From the NCBI GenBank assembly GCA_023266935.1, contig JAHFOF010000001.1, forward strand, positions 103,830 through 148,912: a stretch of DNA of 45,083 nucleotides. Reading direction: 5' to 3'. The notes under the pieces were generated by a model. The model was not told the DNA's origin and made no database searches. It worked only from the letters and a program-made list of their open reading frames with translations. Made by a program: the position numbers and the translations under genes. Positions 8,606-18,430 of this stretch are shown here, piece after piece; position 1 is the stretch's first letter, and the number at the start of each line of letters is the position of its first letter. This DNA comes from a bacterium (GTDB lineage: Bacteria > Patescibacteriota > Minisyncoccia > Phycocordibacterales > Zambryskibacteraceae).

Positions 8606-9112
8606 ATGTCATACACTATTCACACCACCAAAGGTTTGGTCATGTCGCAGAGAGCTTTGCGAGAAGCAGATAGGGTGTATTCAATCTTGACCGAAGAACT
8701 CGGACTCGTTCGAGCCACAGCGACGGGAGTAAGGAAAGGGCACTCCAAACTTCGCGGACTGCTTGAACCACTCTCGCTCTCATCTGTTTCTCTTGTTCGA
8801 GGTAAAGAATTTTGGAGAATCACTTCCTCAGAATTAATAAAAAAAATTGATTCAAGTGAAGAAATATTGAGGCCTCTTGCTCTCCTTGAAAAGCTTGTCC
8901 AGGGTGAAGCCCCGAATCCAGAATTGTTTAAGGCGGTAGAGAAAATAATTTTAGATAAAGAAAAGCACGGAGAGACATTTGAAATTCACTTTGTGGCTCA
9001 CATTCTCTTTCATCTGGGGTATTTGAAAGAAGGGGATTTGGTCTTACCCAAAAAAGAGATGATTAAAGCTATAAATCAAGGGTTAGAAGCGAGTCAGTTG
9101 ACAAACAGCTAA
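8606..9112 (+). CDS. recO: DNA repair protein RecO (short form)
   Basis: TKGLVMSQRALREADRVYSILTEELGLVRATATGVRKGHSKLRGLLEPLS. Confidence 0.82.
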   Translation: MSYTIHTTKGLVMSQRALREADRVYSILTEELGLVRATATGVRKGHSKLRGLLEPLSLSSVSLVRGKEFWRITSSELIKKIDSSEEILRPLALLEKLVQGEAPNPELFKAVEKIILDKEKHGETFEIHFVAHILFHLGYLKEGDLVLPKKEMIKAINQGLEASQLTNS

Positions 9113-9126
9113 TTTAGGTATATACT
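9098..9126 (+). promoter_or_regulatory. Sigma70-like promoter overlapping the end of recO
   Basis: TTGACA 9098-9103, 17 bp, TATACT 9121-9126. Confidence 0.85.
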
Positions 9127-9177
9127 ATAAGTAGTCAGAGGTTCTTTTAGGACCACTTGAAATCAAAGGACAAAGCC

Positions 9178-9603
9178 ATGAGCGACATGATCGTCCGCCC
9201 GTTCAAGACGGACCGCAACCGCACGCCGCAGGAAATGCTCAACGCCACCGGCCGTGTCCAGTACACGGACAAGTCCGTGGTTAAGGGCATGCCAAGGGGT
9301 GAGGGTGAGGAAGGCGAAGTAGTCTTCTTCAAACTCGATCGCTACCTCTTGGACGATGACATCGAGAAGGAGTTCGAACTGCGTGGCCTCAAGCCCGCAG
9401 ACCCGTACTCGCTCGCAGCAGTCAACGAAGCCGATCCGGCTTTCGCCGACACACACCCGAACGGCACCCACTGGAAGGATGCCGAAGGCAATTGGTGTTT
9501 CGTCACGTTCAACAGGTGGGACGACGAGCGCGAAGTGAATGTCGACCGCAGCGAGGGAGAGGGGGTTAGCGGCGCGTGGTTTGCTGGCCTCCGTCGCAAC
9601 TAG
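9178..9603 (+). CDS. Small GC-rich hypothetical protein (ends ..WFAGLRRN)
   Basis: ATG 9178 after AAAGGA; GC-rich codons; own promoter and terminator. Confidence 0.78.
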   Translation: MSDMIVRPFKTDRNRTPQEMLNATGRVQYTDKSVVKGMPRGEGEEGEVVFFKLDRYLLDDDIEKEFELRGLKPADPYSLAAVNEADPAFADTHPNGTHWKDAEGNWCFVTFNRWDDEREVNVDRSEGEGVSGAWFAGLRRN

Positions 9604-9630
9604 TTTCAAACAAAACCCTTTCTTGGGTTG

Positions 9631-9657
9631 GCGATCTCTCACGAGGTCGCTTTTTTC
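9631..9657 (+). terminator. Intrinsic terminator
   Basis: GCGATCTC-TCAC-GAGGTCGC then TTTTTT. Confidence 0.9.
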
Positions 9658-9677
9658 TTTGATATACTTAATGAATC

Positions 9678-11597
9678 ATGCATGAAGATGAAAGCAAAGT
9701 GGGTGAGTTGAACGACGAACTTTATTCGCGTACACAGTATCATCCTCCAGAAGACAAAAGAACTCCCATTGAACCAGTCGAACAAGCGGTAGAAGTCGGA
9801 GATACTTTCCGTGGGCCAAAGCTCGAAGAACTTCTTCAGCACGAACTCATACCCACCACAGAACATCCATTGGTGAAGAAGATTTTTATTCTCGCTCTTT
9901 CTTTTTGTTTATTGGCTGGAGCAGTTGCAGCCTTTATTTATTTTGGAGGAGGGAACTTTATTTCTTCAAAAAATGTAGACATCACAGTAAACGGTCCAGT
10001 CTCAATTTCTGCAGGAGACCCTCTTGATTTGAGTATTATTTTGACTAACAAAAACAACGCCGATTTACAACTGGCCACCATGACCATCGATTATCCAGAA
10101 GGAACTCGAACTTTTGAAGATCAAACCGTTGCCCTTAGTCATCAAAAGATTGCTATAGGTTCTGTGGGGTTAGGACAAAACGTGACCAAAAATATTAAAG
10201 CTGTTTTGTTCGGACAAACTGGAGATATAAAGGAAATAAAAATAACCGTTGAATATGGGCTAAAGGGTTCAAATGCCTCTTTCAATAAAACCAAAATTTA
10301 CCAAGTAGCCGTTGGGGTTACCCCTATCACCTTAACTGTTGATGAACCACAAAAGGTGACCTCGGGAGATACTTTCACCACTACCTTAAATATTCTCGCC
10401 AACTCAACCAATATTTTAAAAAACGTAGTGGTACGGGGCGAGTATCCTTATGGATATAGTCCCGTTTCTACTACACCAAACAGCGTATCGACTGATAAAA
10501 ATGTTTGGGTTCTGGGAGACCTTGCTCCAGGAGACAAAAGAACCATCACTGTTCGAGGAATTTTAGTCGGTGAAAATCAGGACGAGAGGACTTTTAGATT
10601 TTATGCTGGTATTGCTAATTCAGATAATCCAGAAAAATTTGATACATCTCTGGCCCAAACCTTAGAAACCATTTCACTCGATAGACCAAATGTTGGTTTG
10701 AAAATAAATTTGAACGGAGAAAACATCGACACCTACGTCGCTCCTGCGGGTCAGAATATTCAAGGGAGTGTAGCTTTCACTAACAACCTCTCTTCAGCTC
10801 TGACCGATTCAAAAATTGTCATCAAGTTTTCTGGGGCACCGCTTGATCGATTCACGGTTCGAGCTCAAAACGGTGGATTTTATAATTCGAGCGATAACTC
10901 TATTACTTGGACCAAAGACAACACCGATTCTTTAAAAATACTTGAACCGGGAGACAGTGGAGCAGTTTTCTTCAACTTTTCTTCATTGGCCGATCTTCCT
11001 ACTAGCACAAAAAATCCAGAAATAAAAATTCAAGCCAGTTTTGTAGGGACGAGCCAAGGCGGAGGAATGGGGGACACGGCTGTTAGTGATTCAAGTTCGG
11101 TGAAGATTGCATCACAAGTATCTCTCTCGACGAAAGCTTATTATTCCAAAGGACCATTTTTAAACAAAGGGCCTCTACCTCCCAAAGCAGAAAAGATTAC
11201 GACTTATACAATCACTTTTAATTTGGGCAATACGCAGAATGATATAGAGACACCGATAGTAACTGCGGTCCTCGGACCAAATGTGAAGTGGATGAGCGCT
11301 GCGACTTCTTCAGAAAAAATAATTTATAATCCTAATAACAATACTGTTACTTGGACATTGGATAAATTGGTTTCGGGTGCTGGCTTTTCTGCACCTCTAC
11401 GCACGGCTTCGTTCCAAATTTCTCTCACTCCTTCTATAGGACAGATAAACAGTATTCCTAACCTTATAAATAATATTCAGTTTTCGGGGACGGATACCTT
11501 TACAGGCAAGGGTATAAATCTTACAAACCAATCTGTTACTACCACCCTTTCTTCTGATCCAAGGTTTGTTCAGGGTAATGATGTAGTTGTGAAATAG
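9678..11597 (+). CDS. Membrane-anchored extracellular protein with repeated beta-sandwich-like regions
   Basis: Single TM near residue 70-90 followed by a long Thr/Ser/Asn-rich ectodomain. Confidence 0.7.
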   Translation: MHEDESKVGELNDELYSRTQYHPPEDKRTPIEPVEQAVEVGDTFRGPKLEELLQHELIPTTEHPLVKKIFILALSFCLLAGAVAAFIYFGGGNFISSKNVDITVNGPVSISAGDPLDLSIILTNKNNADLQLATMTIDYPEGTRTFEDQTVALSHQKIAIGSVGLGQNVTKNIKAVLFGQTGDIKEIKITVEYGLKGSNASFNKTKIYQVAVGVTPITLTVDEPQKVTSGDTFTTTLNILANSTNILKNVVVRGEYPYGYSPVSTTPNSVSTDKNVWVLGDLAPGDKRTITVRGILVGENQDERTFRFYAGIANSDNPEKFDTSLAQTLETISLDRPNVGLKINLNGENIDTYVAPAGQNIQGSVAFTNNLSSALTDSKIVIKFSGAPLDRFTVRAQNGGFYNSSDNSITWTKDNTDSLKILEPGDSGAVFFNFSSLADLPTSTKNPEIKIQASFVGTSQGGGMGDTAVSDSSSVKIASQVSLSTKAYYSKGPFLNKGPLPPKAEKITTYTITFNLGNTQNDIETPIVTAVLGPNVKWMSAATSSEKIIYNPNNNTVTWTLDKLVSGAGFSAPLRTASFQISLTPSIGQINSIPNLINNIQFSGTDTFTGKGINLTNQSVTTTLSSDPRFVQGNDVVVK

Positions 11598-11623
11598 CTC
11601 TAATTTAAGCTAATATTACAGAA

Positions 11624-12859
11624 ATGGCAGACAAAAATCAGGAAGTGATGGACAAGGTTATCTCGCTTTGTAAGCGTCGTGGATTCGTGTTTCAAGGTTC
11701 AGAAATTTATGGAGGATTGGCGGGGACTTGGGATTATGGCCCCCTTGGTGTGGCTTTAAAAAATAATATAAAAAACTTGTGGTGGAACAAGTTTGTAGAG
11801 AACAGAGAAGATATGTTCGGAGTTGATGCGGCTATTATTATGAACCCAAAGGTATGGGAGGCGAGCGGTCATGTGTCCGGATTCGTTGACCCAACAGAAG
11901 ATGGTAAACAATTTAATGTGATGTTTAAAACTGCAGTGGGGGCAGGGGAAGAAGCGATTGATTCATATCTTCGACCAGAAACAGCGCAGGGAATGTTCGT
12001 GAATTTTAAAAATGTGGTTGATGCTTTTCACCCCAAACTGCCGTTTGGTTTGGCTCAAATCGGCAAGGCCTTTAGAAACGAGATTTCTCCGAGAGATTTT
12101 ATTTTTAGAGTTCGAGAATTTGAGCAGATGGAAATTGAATATTTTGTACAAGAGAAAGATTGGAAAGATTTTTTTGAAAACTGGAGAGAACAGATGTTTG
12201 ATTGGATGAAAGAAATCGGCTTACCAAAAAGTTCGATTCATGAATTAGAAGTACCTGATGGTGATAGGGCTCACTACAGCAAACGCACGATTGATTTTGA
12301 ATTTGATTTTCCTTTTGGTCGCAAGGAGTTATATGGCTTGGCTTATAGAACAGATTTTGATTTGAAGAATCATAGTGATTCAAGCGGAGTGGCACTCGAA
12401 TATTTTGATGAAGAATCTGGGGAAAGATTTTCTCCTCATGTGATAGAGCCAACGTTCGGAGTGGATCGAACCGTTCTCGCTATCTTGTCTTCGGCTTATA
12501 CAGAAGACGAACTTGGTGGAGAGAAAAGAAATTATTTGAAACTATCAAAAAACATCGCCCCAATAAAAGCAGCGGTCTTCCCACTTCTTAAAAATAAACC
12601 AGAGTTAGTAGAGAAAGCTCGAGAGATTTATATGATGCTGAAAAAAGACATTCCTCAAATTGTTTTTGATGATAATGGAAATATAGGGAAGAGGTATAGA
12701 AGACAAGATGAGATAGGCACTCCAGTTTGTATTACTGTGGATTTTGATACTCTAGGAGAAAAACCAGAACTCGCGGATACAGTCACAGTTCGAGACAGAG
12801 ATACAGGAGAACAAAAACGAGTGGCTATAAAGGATTTAATTAAAGAAATAAGCACATGA
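11624..12859 (+). CDS. glyS: Glycyl-tRNA synthetase (dimeric class II type)
   Basis: CKRRGFVFQGSEIYGGLAGTWDYGPLGVALKNN, LRPETAQGMFVNF, EPTFGVDRTVLA. Confidence 0.95.
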   Translation: MADKNQEVMDKVISLCKRRGFVFQGSEIYGGLAGTWDYGPLGVALKNNIKNLWWNKFVENREDMFGVDAAIIMNPKVWEASGHVSGFVDPTEDGKQFNVMFKTAVGAGEEAIDSYLRPETAQGMFVNFKNVVDAFHPKLPFGLAQIGKAFRNEISPRDFIFRVREFEQMEIEYFVQEKDWKDFFENWREQMFDWMKEIGLPKSSIHELEVPDGDRAHYSKRTIDFEFDFPFGRKELYGLAYRTDFDLKNHSDSSGVALEYFDEESGERFSPHVIEPTFGVDRTVLAILSSAYTEDELGGEKRNYLKLSKNIAPIKAAVFPLLKNKPELVEKAREIYMMLKKDIPQIVFDDNGNIGKRYRRQDEIGTPVCITVDFDTLGEKPELADTVTVRDRDTGEQKRVAIKDLIKEIST

Positions 12860-12891
12860 ATTAATAGGGCGTAGGCATTGCTAACGCACTG

Positions 12892-12920
12892 TTGACAAAA
12901 TATGGATAAAGGAGTTTAAT
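12892..12920 (+). promoter_or_regulatory. Sigma70-like promoter of the sigma factor gene
   Basis: TTGACA 12892-12897, 17 bp, TTTAAT 12915-12920. Confidence 0.75.
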
Positions 12921-12962
12921 AAAAACAGGCATGTTATTTATTACCTCAACGTAGGAGGCACT

Positions 12963-13718
12963 GTGGATCAAGATCGAGTATGGCAGAGATACATAAAGGG
13001 TGACGCAGATGCCAAACGGGAGTTGCTGAACGAACACCTGGGGTTGGTGCATTTCGTGTCTCGTCAGGTGGCTCGTGGACTCGCTGTTGACATGAACTTT
13101 GATGAACTTGTCAGTGCCGGCACGCTCGGTCTGATGAACGCACTCGAGAGCTTTGACCCCAAGCGTGGACTTGCTTTCAGTACGTTCGCAGCTCCGCGAA
13201 TTCGTGGGGCGATTCTCGATGAACTACGTCGTCAGGATCACGTACCGCGTTCGATTCGTCGCAAGACCCGCGAGATTAACGCAGCACGTGAGTCGTTGGC
13301 GCGTCAGCTGTCTCGGTCCGCAACCGATCGTGAGACGGCGGACCGGTTAGGTGTAGATGTCGAGACGCTGTGGCGCTGGCAGGCCGACGTGGAAGGAGCG
13401 ACACATCTGTCGTCCGACAGTAACACGACGCCACAGGATCATTCGAGCGTCGCTCCGACGACAGAGCAGTTAGTAGCAAATGAAGAGAGTGAGATCGAGA
13501 ACCAGCTCAACCACGAGCAAGAAGTCGATCTGCTACGTGCGGCTATCATGAAGCTCAAGGAGCAGGAGCGTGTAGTGCTCTCACTCTACTACTACGAAGA
13601 GCTCAAGCTACACGAGATTGCCGAGATTCTCGAACTCAGTGAGATTCGTGTTTCTCAGATCAGATCTAAGGCATTGTCTCGCTTGCGGACCCAGATGAGT
13701 TCGTTGCGTGAGTGCTGA
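12963..13718 (+). CDS. FliA/WhiG-type (sigma28, group 3) RNA polymerase sigma factor
   Basis: HLGLVHFVSRQVARGL..MNFDELVSAGTLGLMNALESFDPKRGLAFSTFAAPRIRGAILDELRRQDHVPRSIRRK; region 4 LKEQERVVLSLYYYEELKLHEIAEILELSEIRVSQIRSKAL; GTG start. Confidence 0.92.
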   Translation: MDQDRVWQRYIKGDADAKRELLNEHLGLVHFVSRQVARGLAVDMNFDELVSAGTLGLMNALESFDPKRGLAFSTFAAPRIRGAILDELRRQDHVPRSIRRKTREINAARESLARQLSRSATDRETADRLGVDVETLWRWQADVEGATHLSSDSNTTPQDHSSVAPTTEQLVANEESEIENQLNHEQEVDLLRAAIMKLKEQERVVLSLYYYEELKLHEIAEILELSEIRVSQIRSKALSRLRTQMSSLREC

Positions 13719-13735
13719 AAGGTCTCAATCTCGAT

Positions 13736-13763
13736 GGGCGTCCTAGATAGGACGCCCTTTTTC
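13736..13763 (+). terminator. Intrinsic terminator
   Basis: GGGCGTCCTA-GA-TAGGACGCCC then TTTTT. Confidence 0.9.
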
Positions 13764-13795
13764 TTTTGTTCAATTGTTTGGTAAACTCACTGCAC

Positions 13796-15070
13796 ATGAA
13801 ATTCAAAAAAACTACGCTCCCAAATGGGCTTCGGATTATCACTATTCCAACCAAAGGTAATCCTTCTGTGACAGTGATGGTGATGACTAAAACCGGCTCA
13901 AAATATGAATCCAAGACTCAAGGTGGTTTGTCACACTTTCTTGAACACATGATGTTCAAAGGCACTAAAAATCGTCCATCATCAGCAATTATTAATAAAG
14001 AATTAGATGCCTTGGGAGCAATGACCAATGCTGAGACGGTCGAAGAATATACAAGTTATTATGCCAAGGCAGAGAAGAAACATTGGAAACATATCTTGGA
14101 AATTATCTCAGATATGTATCTCCATCCAAATTTTCCTCCTGCAGAGTTAGAGAAAGAAAGGGGAGTGATTATCCAAGAGATATCGATGTATGAAGATTTG
14201 CCCCAATATAAAGTTTTAGAAGTTTTCCTTGAACTTTTGTATGGAGATACACCAGCGGGACGATCCATAGCAGGAACCAAAGAAAATATTCTTAAACTTA
14301 AACAAGAAAGTTTTGTAGATTATCATAAAAAACATTATGTGGCAGAAGGTACCACGGTGATAGTAGGCGGAGATGTCTCTGAATATGATGTGATGAAGGA
14401 AGTTAAGAAGTTATTTAAAGATATTCCAAAAGCCAAAAAACCAACCAAAGAAAAAGTTGTAGAGAAGCAAACCAAACCGCAGTTATCTGTTTTGGATAAA
14501 AAGACTGATCAAACACACATCATTCTCGGATTCAGAGCATGGGGAGCAAAGGATAAGAGGCAAATTATATTAGATGTCCTTTCTGGGGTACTCGGCGGGG
14601 GGATGTCTTCAAGGCTCCATCAGAAACTTCGAGATGAGTTGGGCGCTTGCTACTATGTTTATTCAAGTAACCGAGACCTAACAGATCACGGCTACTTCTC
14701 TATATCTGTTGGTTTAGAAAATACTCGAATAGAAGAAATCACAAAAGTCTTATTGGATGAGTGTAAAAAAATAATAGATGAACCGATTCAAAAGGAGGAA
14801 CTTCAGAGAGTTAAGGATTATATAGTTGGGCATATGTATATGGGTTTGGAAACTTCCGATTCACTCGTTAACTATTATTCTCATCAAGAAGTATTAAAGG
14901 GTAATTTAAAAACTCCTTCAGAAATAGAAAAACAAATTCGCGCTGTGACTCCAGAACAAATTCGAAAAGTGGCCAAGGAAATTTTTCAAAACAAGAACCT
15001 AAACCTCGCGATAGTCGGAGATATAAAAGATGAGAAAAGTTTGAAAAAAGTGCTATTATTGGACAAATGA
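13796..15070 (+). CDS. M16 family zinc peptidase (processing-peptidase-like)
   Basis: LPNGLRIITIPT, GLSHFLEHMMFKGT (HxxEH), LGGGMSSRLHQKLRDELGACYYVYS. Confidence 0.92.
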   Translation: MKFKKTTLPNGLRIITIPTKGNPSVTVMVMTKTGSKYESKTQGGLSHFLEHMMFKGTKNRPSSAIINKELDALGAMTNAETVEEYTSYYAKAEKKHWKHILEIISDMYLHPNFPPAELEKERGVIIQEISMYEDLPQYKVLEVFLELLYGDTPAGRSIAGTKENILKLKQESFVDYHKKHYVAEGTTVIVGGDVSEYDVMKEVKKLFKDIPKAKKPTKEKVVEKQTKPQLSVLDKKTDQTHIILGFRAWGAKDKRQIILDVLSGVLGGGMSSRLHQKLRDELGACYYVYSSNRDLTDHGYFSISVGLENTRIEEITKVLLDECKKIIDEPIQKEELQRVKDYIVGHMYMGLETSDSLVNYYSHQEVLKGNLKTPSEIEKQIRAVTPEQIRKVAKEIFQNKNLNLAIVGDIKDEKSLKKVLLLDK

Positions 15071-16119
15071 GAGAATCAGAAAATCATCAATTGTCTATAA
15101 CCACGGGTAGTTGGGTAAGGGGAATCCTCCTAATCTTGGCTGTGATAGCCCTGTTTATCCTTCGAGATTTAGTGTTGGTTATTCTTGTTTCTATAGTAAT
15201 CGCTTCTGCCATTGAGCCGGCGGCTGTTTGGGCTCGGAAGAAATCTATACCTAGATTACCAACTATTTTATCTGTTTATGTGATTATTGGTGCAGTCTGT
15301 GCGGGGTTGTTTTATTTCTTATTCTTGCCCCTCCTCGGTGAGTTATCAAATTTTGTTACTGCTTTCCCAGAGTACACGAAGACTTTCGCTAGTGATCCTG
15401 GGCTTTCAAATATTTTTGGTTCTGTTACTAGTACCATCTCAGCTCAAAATATTGCTACCCAAATAAATTCATTGGTTGCATCTCTTTCAAGTGGCTTGTT
15501 CTCTAGTGCCACATTCTTTTTCGGAGGGATATTTAGTTTTGTTCTTATAATTATCCTTTCATTCTATTTGGCAGTACAAGAAGATGGGGTGGGTAAATTT
15601 CTCCGAGTGGTTACTCCTTGGAAACAAGAAAAATATATCATTAGTCTTTGGGAACGTTCGAAGAAAAAGATTGGTCTCTGGATGCAGGGACAAATTTTGC
15701 TCGCCGTGATTATTTTGGTTTTGGTTTATCTTGGATTGCTTTTGGTTGGGGTTGAGCATCCGTTACTTTTAGCCGTTTCGGCTGGGGTGTTTGAAATTAT
15801 TCCTCTCTTTGGACCTATCCTCGCAGCTATTCCGGCCATCCTCGTCGCCTTCACTGGAGGAGGTATGTCCCAAGCTCTTATCGTGGCAGGACTCTTTGTT
15901 ATCGTTCAACAATTTGAAAATCAATTGATATACCCCTTGGTGGTGAAAAAGGTGGTGGGAGTACCTCCGATGGTTTCTATTCTCGCTCTACTCATCGGGG
16001 GACAGCTCGCGGGCTTTCTCGGAGTGGTTATTTCTGTACCCGTAGCTGCGGTATTTATGGAGTTACTTGGAGATTTAGAAAGAGAAAAAGCCACTAGAGC
16101 CACTGATTTAACCGCCTAA
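15067..16119 (+). CDS. AI-2E family transporter
   Basis: Multi-TM; QFENQLIYPLVVKKVVGVPPMVSILALLIGGQLAGFLGVVISVPVAA. Confidence 0.9.
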   Translation: MRESENHQLSITTGSWVRGILLILAVIALFILRDLVLVILVSIVIASAIEPAAVWARKKSIPRLPTILSVYVIIGAVCAGLFYFLFLPLLGELSNFVTAFPEYTKTFASDPGLSNIFGSVTSTISAQNIATQINSLVASLSSGLFSSATFFFGGIFSFVLIIILSFYLAVQEDGVGKFLRVVTPWKQEKYIISLWERSKKKIGLWMQGQILLAVIILVLVYLGLLLVGVEHPLLLAVSAGVFEIIPLFGPILAAIPAILVAFTGGGMSQALIVAGLFVIVQQFENQLIYPLVVKKVVGVPPMVSILALLIGGQLAGFLGVVISVPVAAVFMELLGDLEREKATRATDLTA

Positions 16120-16121
16120 AA

Positions 16122-17543
16122 ATGAGTCAAAAAAGTTTTTATATCACTACTACGCTCCCGTATGTGAATGCAGAACCACACCTCGGTCATGCGATGGAGT
16201 TTGTTCGAGCGGACATCATTGCTAGGTGGAAAAGATTAAAGGGTGAGGATGTATTTTTTAATACAGGAACGGACGAGCACGGGCAAAAGGTTTGGCAAAA
16301 AGCTACAGAATCCGGAATAGATGTCCAGAAATATGTAGATATGGGGGCAGAGAAGTTTAAAGATTTAGAGAAACTTTTGGGTTTAAGCGAGGATGTGCAT
16401 TTTATCCGCACTACAGATTCTAAACATGTTCATGCGGCTCAAGAATTTTGGAAACTGTGTGATAAAAATGGATTTATATATAAGAAAAATTATAAAATAA
16501 AATATTGTATCGGATGTGAATTAGAAAAAACAGATTCAGAATTGGAAAATGGTAAATGTATTATTCACCCAAATCTTGAATTAGAAATTCGTGAGGAAGA
16601 AAACTATTTTTTCAAATTTAGCGCATTTGGAGAAAAACTTTCAAAATTTTATGTAGAAAATCCAACTTTTGTTGTCCCAGAGAATAGATTCAATGAGATA
16701 AAATCTTTTGTTTCTATGGGTTTGCAGGATTTCAGTATTTCAAGATTGAAAGAAAAAATGAGTTGGGGAGTGCCTGTGCCTGGAGATGAGAAGCATGTGA
16801 TGTACGTTTGGTTCGATGCACTCGTGAGTTATATTTCGACCCTTGATTGGCCGGATAATAAGGAAGAATTTGATAAATATTGGGTGAACAGTACCCCCAC
16901 TCAATATTGTGGGAAGGATAACCTTCGACAGCAATCAGCCATGTGGCAAGCGATGCTTATGGCCGCTGGGTTACCAAATTCACACCAAATCGTCATAAAC
17001 GGTTTTATCCAAAGTGGAAGTCAAAAGATGAGCAAGAGTATAGGCAATGTGGTTAATCCTGTTGATCTAGTGAAAGAATACGGCACAGATGCTCTACGGT
17101 ACTATGTGGCTCGAGAGTTAAGCACTTTCGAAGACAGCGATTTTACTATAGAAAAATTTAAAGAAGCTTATAATGCAAACCTGGCGAATGGGATAGGAAA
17201 TTTAACCTCTAGAATTATGAAGATGACCGAAAGCAATCTTTTGGATCCAGTGAAAATTCCAGAACAGTCCTTCCACAAAGAAATCATTAAGGCTTTAGAT
17301 AATTTTGAACTACAGAAAGCCATGAACCATATATGGAATGAAATCGGAGAACTCGATGCCTTTATTCAAGAGAAAAAACCATGGGAAACAAAGGACAGAG
17401 AGGTCATCAGTACTCTTTTAATTAAACTGAATCATATTGGGTATTCTCTATCTCCATTTATGCCAGAAACATCAAAAAAGATTTTAGATTTAATTAAACA
17501 AAACAAATCTCCAGAAGCTCCATTATTTCTTCGCAAAGAATGA
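16122..17543 (+). CDS. metG: Methionyl-tRNA synthetase
   Basis: TTTLPYVNAEPHLGHAMEFVRADI, KMSKSIGNVVNPVDLVKEYGTDALRYYVARE. Confidence 0.96.
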   Translation: MSQKSFYITTTLPYVNAEPHLGHAMEFVRADIIARWKRLKGEDVFFNTGTDEHGQKVWQKATESGIDVQKYVDMGAEKFKDLEKLLGLSEDVHFIRTTDSKHVHAAQEFWKLCDKNGFIYKKNYKIKYCIGCELEKTDSELENGKCIIHPNLELEIREEENYFFKFSAFGEKLSKFYVENPTFVVPENRFNEIKSFVSMGLQDFSISRLKEKMSWGVPVPGDEKHVMYVWFDALVSYISTLDWPDNKEEFDKYWVNSTPTQYCGKDNLRQQSAMWQAMLMAAGLPNSHQIVINGFIQSGSQKMSKSIGNVVNPVDLVKEYGTDALRYYVARELSTFEDSDFTIEKFKEAYNANLANGIGNLTSRIMKMTESNLLDPVKIPEQSFHKEIIKALDNFELQKAMNHIWNEIGELDAFIQEKKPWETKDREVISTLLIKLNHIGYSLSPFMPETSKKILDLIKQNKSPEAPLFLRKE

Positions 17544-18340
17544 AATACTTCGACATCCATTCACATTTAAACTTCCATGAATATGATGCAGACCCCGCCA
17601 AGGACGGGGCAAGTAGAGAGGAAGTGATAAATAGATTAAAGGAAACAGAGACTTATACAATCGCTGTAGGGACAGATTTTGATTCATCCGAATGGGCAGT
17701 TAGATTGGCACAAGAGAATGAAAATATTTATGCCTGTATAGGAGTGCATCCTGTAGACAATCCAACAAGAATTTTTGAAAAAGAAAAATTTGAAGAATTA
17801 GTAAAACATCCAAAGGTTGTGGCAATAGGGGAATGCGGTTTAGATTTTTTCCACTTAAAGAAAGAAGAAGATTTTGATAGGCAGAAAAAATTATTTTTAG
17901 AGCAAATAAATTTTGCTTTAGCTTATGATAAGCCGATCATGATTCATTCTCGTGATGCATACGAAGAACTTTTAGAAATCCTCGAACCATTAAAAATCGA
18001 ACACGGCAACAAGTTAAGGGGAGATGTACACTTTTTTGCTGGAAGATTGGAGATTGCTAAAAGATTTTGGAAAATTGGATTCACCACTTCGTTCACCGGA
18101 GTGATAACTTTTGCTCGTGATTATGATGAGGTAATTAAAAATGCTCCGTTGGGTATGATTATGTCTGAGACGGACGCACCATTTGTCGCTCCTGTGCCGT
18201 ACAGAGGAAAACACAATGAACCCAGCTATGTAGTAGAAGTTGTTAAAAAAATCGCTGAAATCCGTGGAGAAGACCTCGAGATTGTCCAAAAAGCTATGGT
18301 TTTTAATGCTCAACGTCTTTTTGGCTTAGATATTGCCTAA
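17540..18340 (+). CDS. TatD family DNase
   Basis: FDIHSHLNF, VVAIGECGLDFF, PIMIHSRDA, MSETDAPFVAPVPYRGKHNEPSYV. Confidence 0.93.
   Translation: MKYFDIHSHLNFHEYDADPAKDGASREEVINRLKETETYTIAVGTDFDSSEWAVRLAQENENIYACIGVHPVDNPTRIFEKEKFEELVKHPKVVAIGECGLDFFHLKKEEDFDRQKKLFLEQINFALAYDKPIMIHSRDAYEELLEILEPLKIEHGNKLRGDVHFFAGRLEIAKRFWKIGFTTSFTGVITFARDYDEVIKNAPLGMIMSETDAPFVAPVPYRGKHNEPSYVVEVVKKIAEIRGEDLEIVQKAMVFNAQRLFGLDIA
17593..17613. repeat. CCCCGCC..GGGGCAAG mini-hairpin inside the tatD-family gene
   Basis: CCCCGCCAAGGACGGGGCAAG, translated DPAKDGASRE. Confidence 0.7.
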
Positions 18341-18364
18341 ACTGGGTGTAAATGATAATGTATC

Positions 18365-18412
18365 CAGACCTCTTCTGTACCCCGCGCCTAGAGCGATGGG
18401 GCTGAGGTTTAA
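18365..18412 (+). promoter_or_regulatory. Possible structured leader of rpsF-ssb-rpsR
   Basis: ACCTC..CCCC(GCGCCTAGAGCGAT)GGGG..GAGGT interrupted stem-loop directly upstream of rpsF. Confidence 0.4.
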
Positions 18413-18430
18413 AAATTAATTATAAAACTG

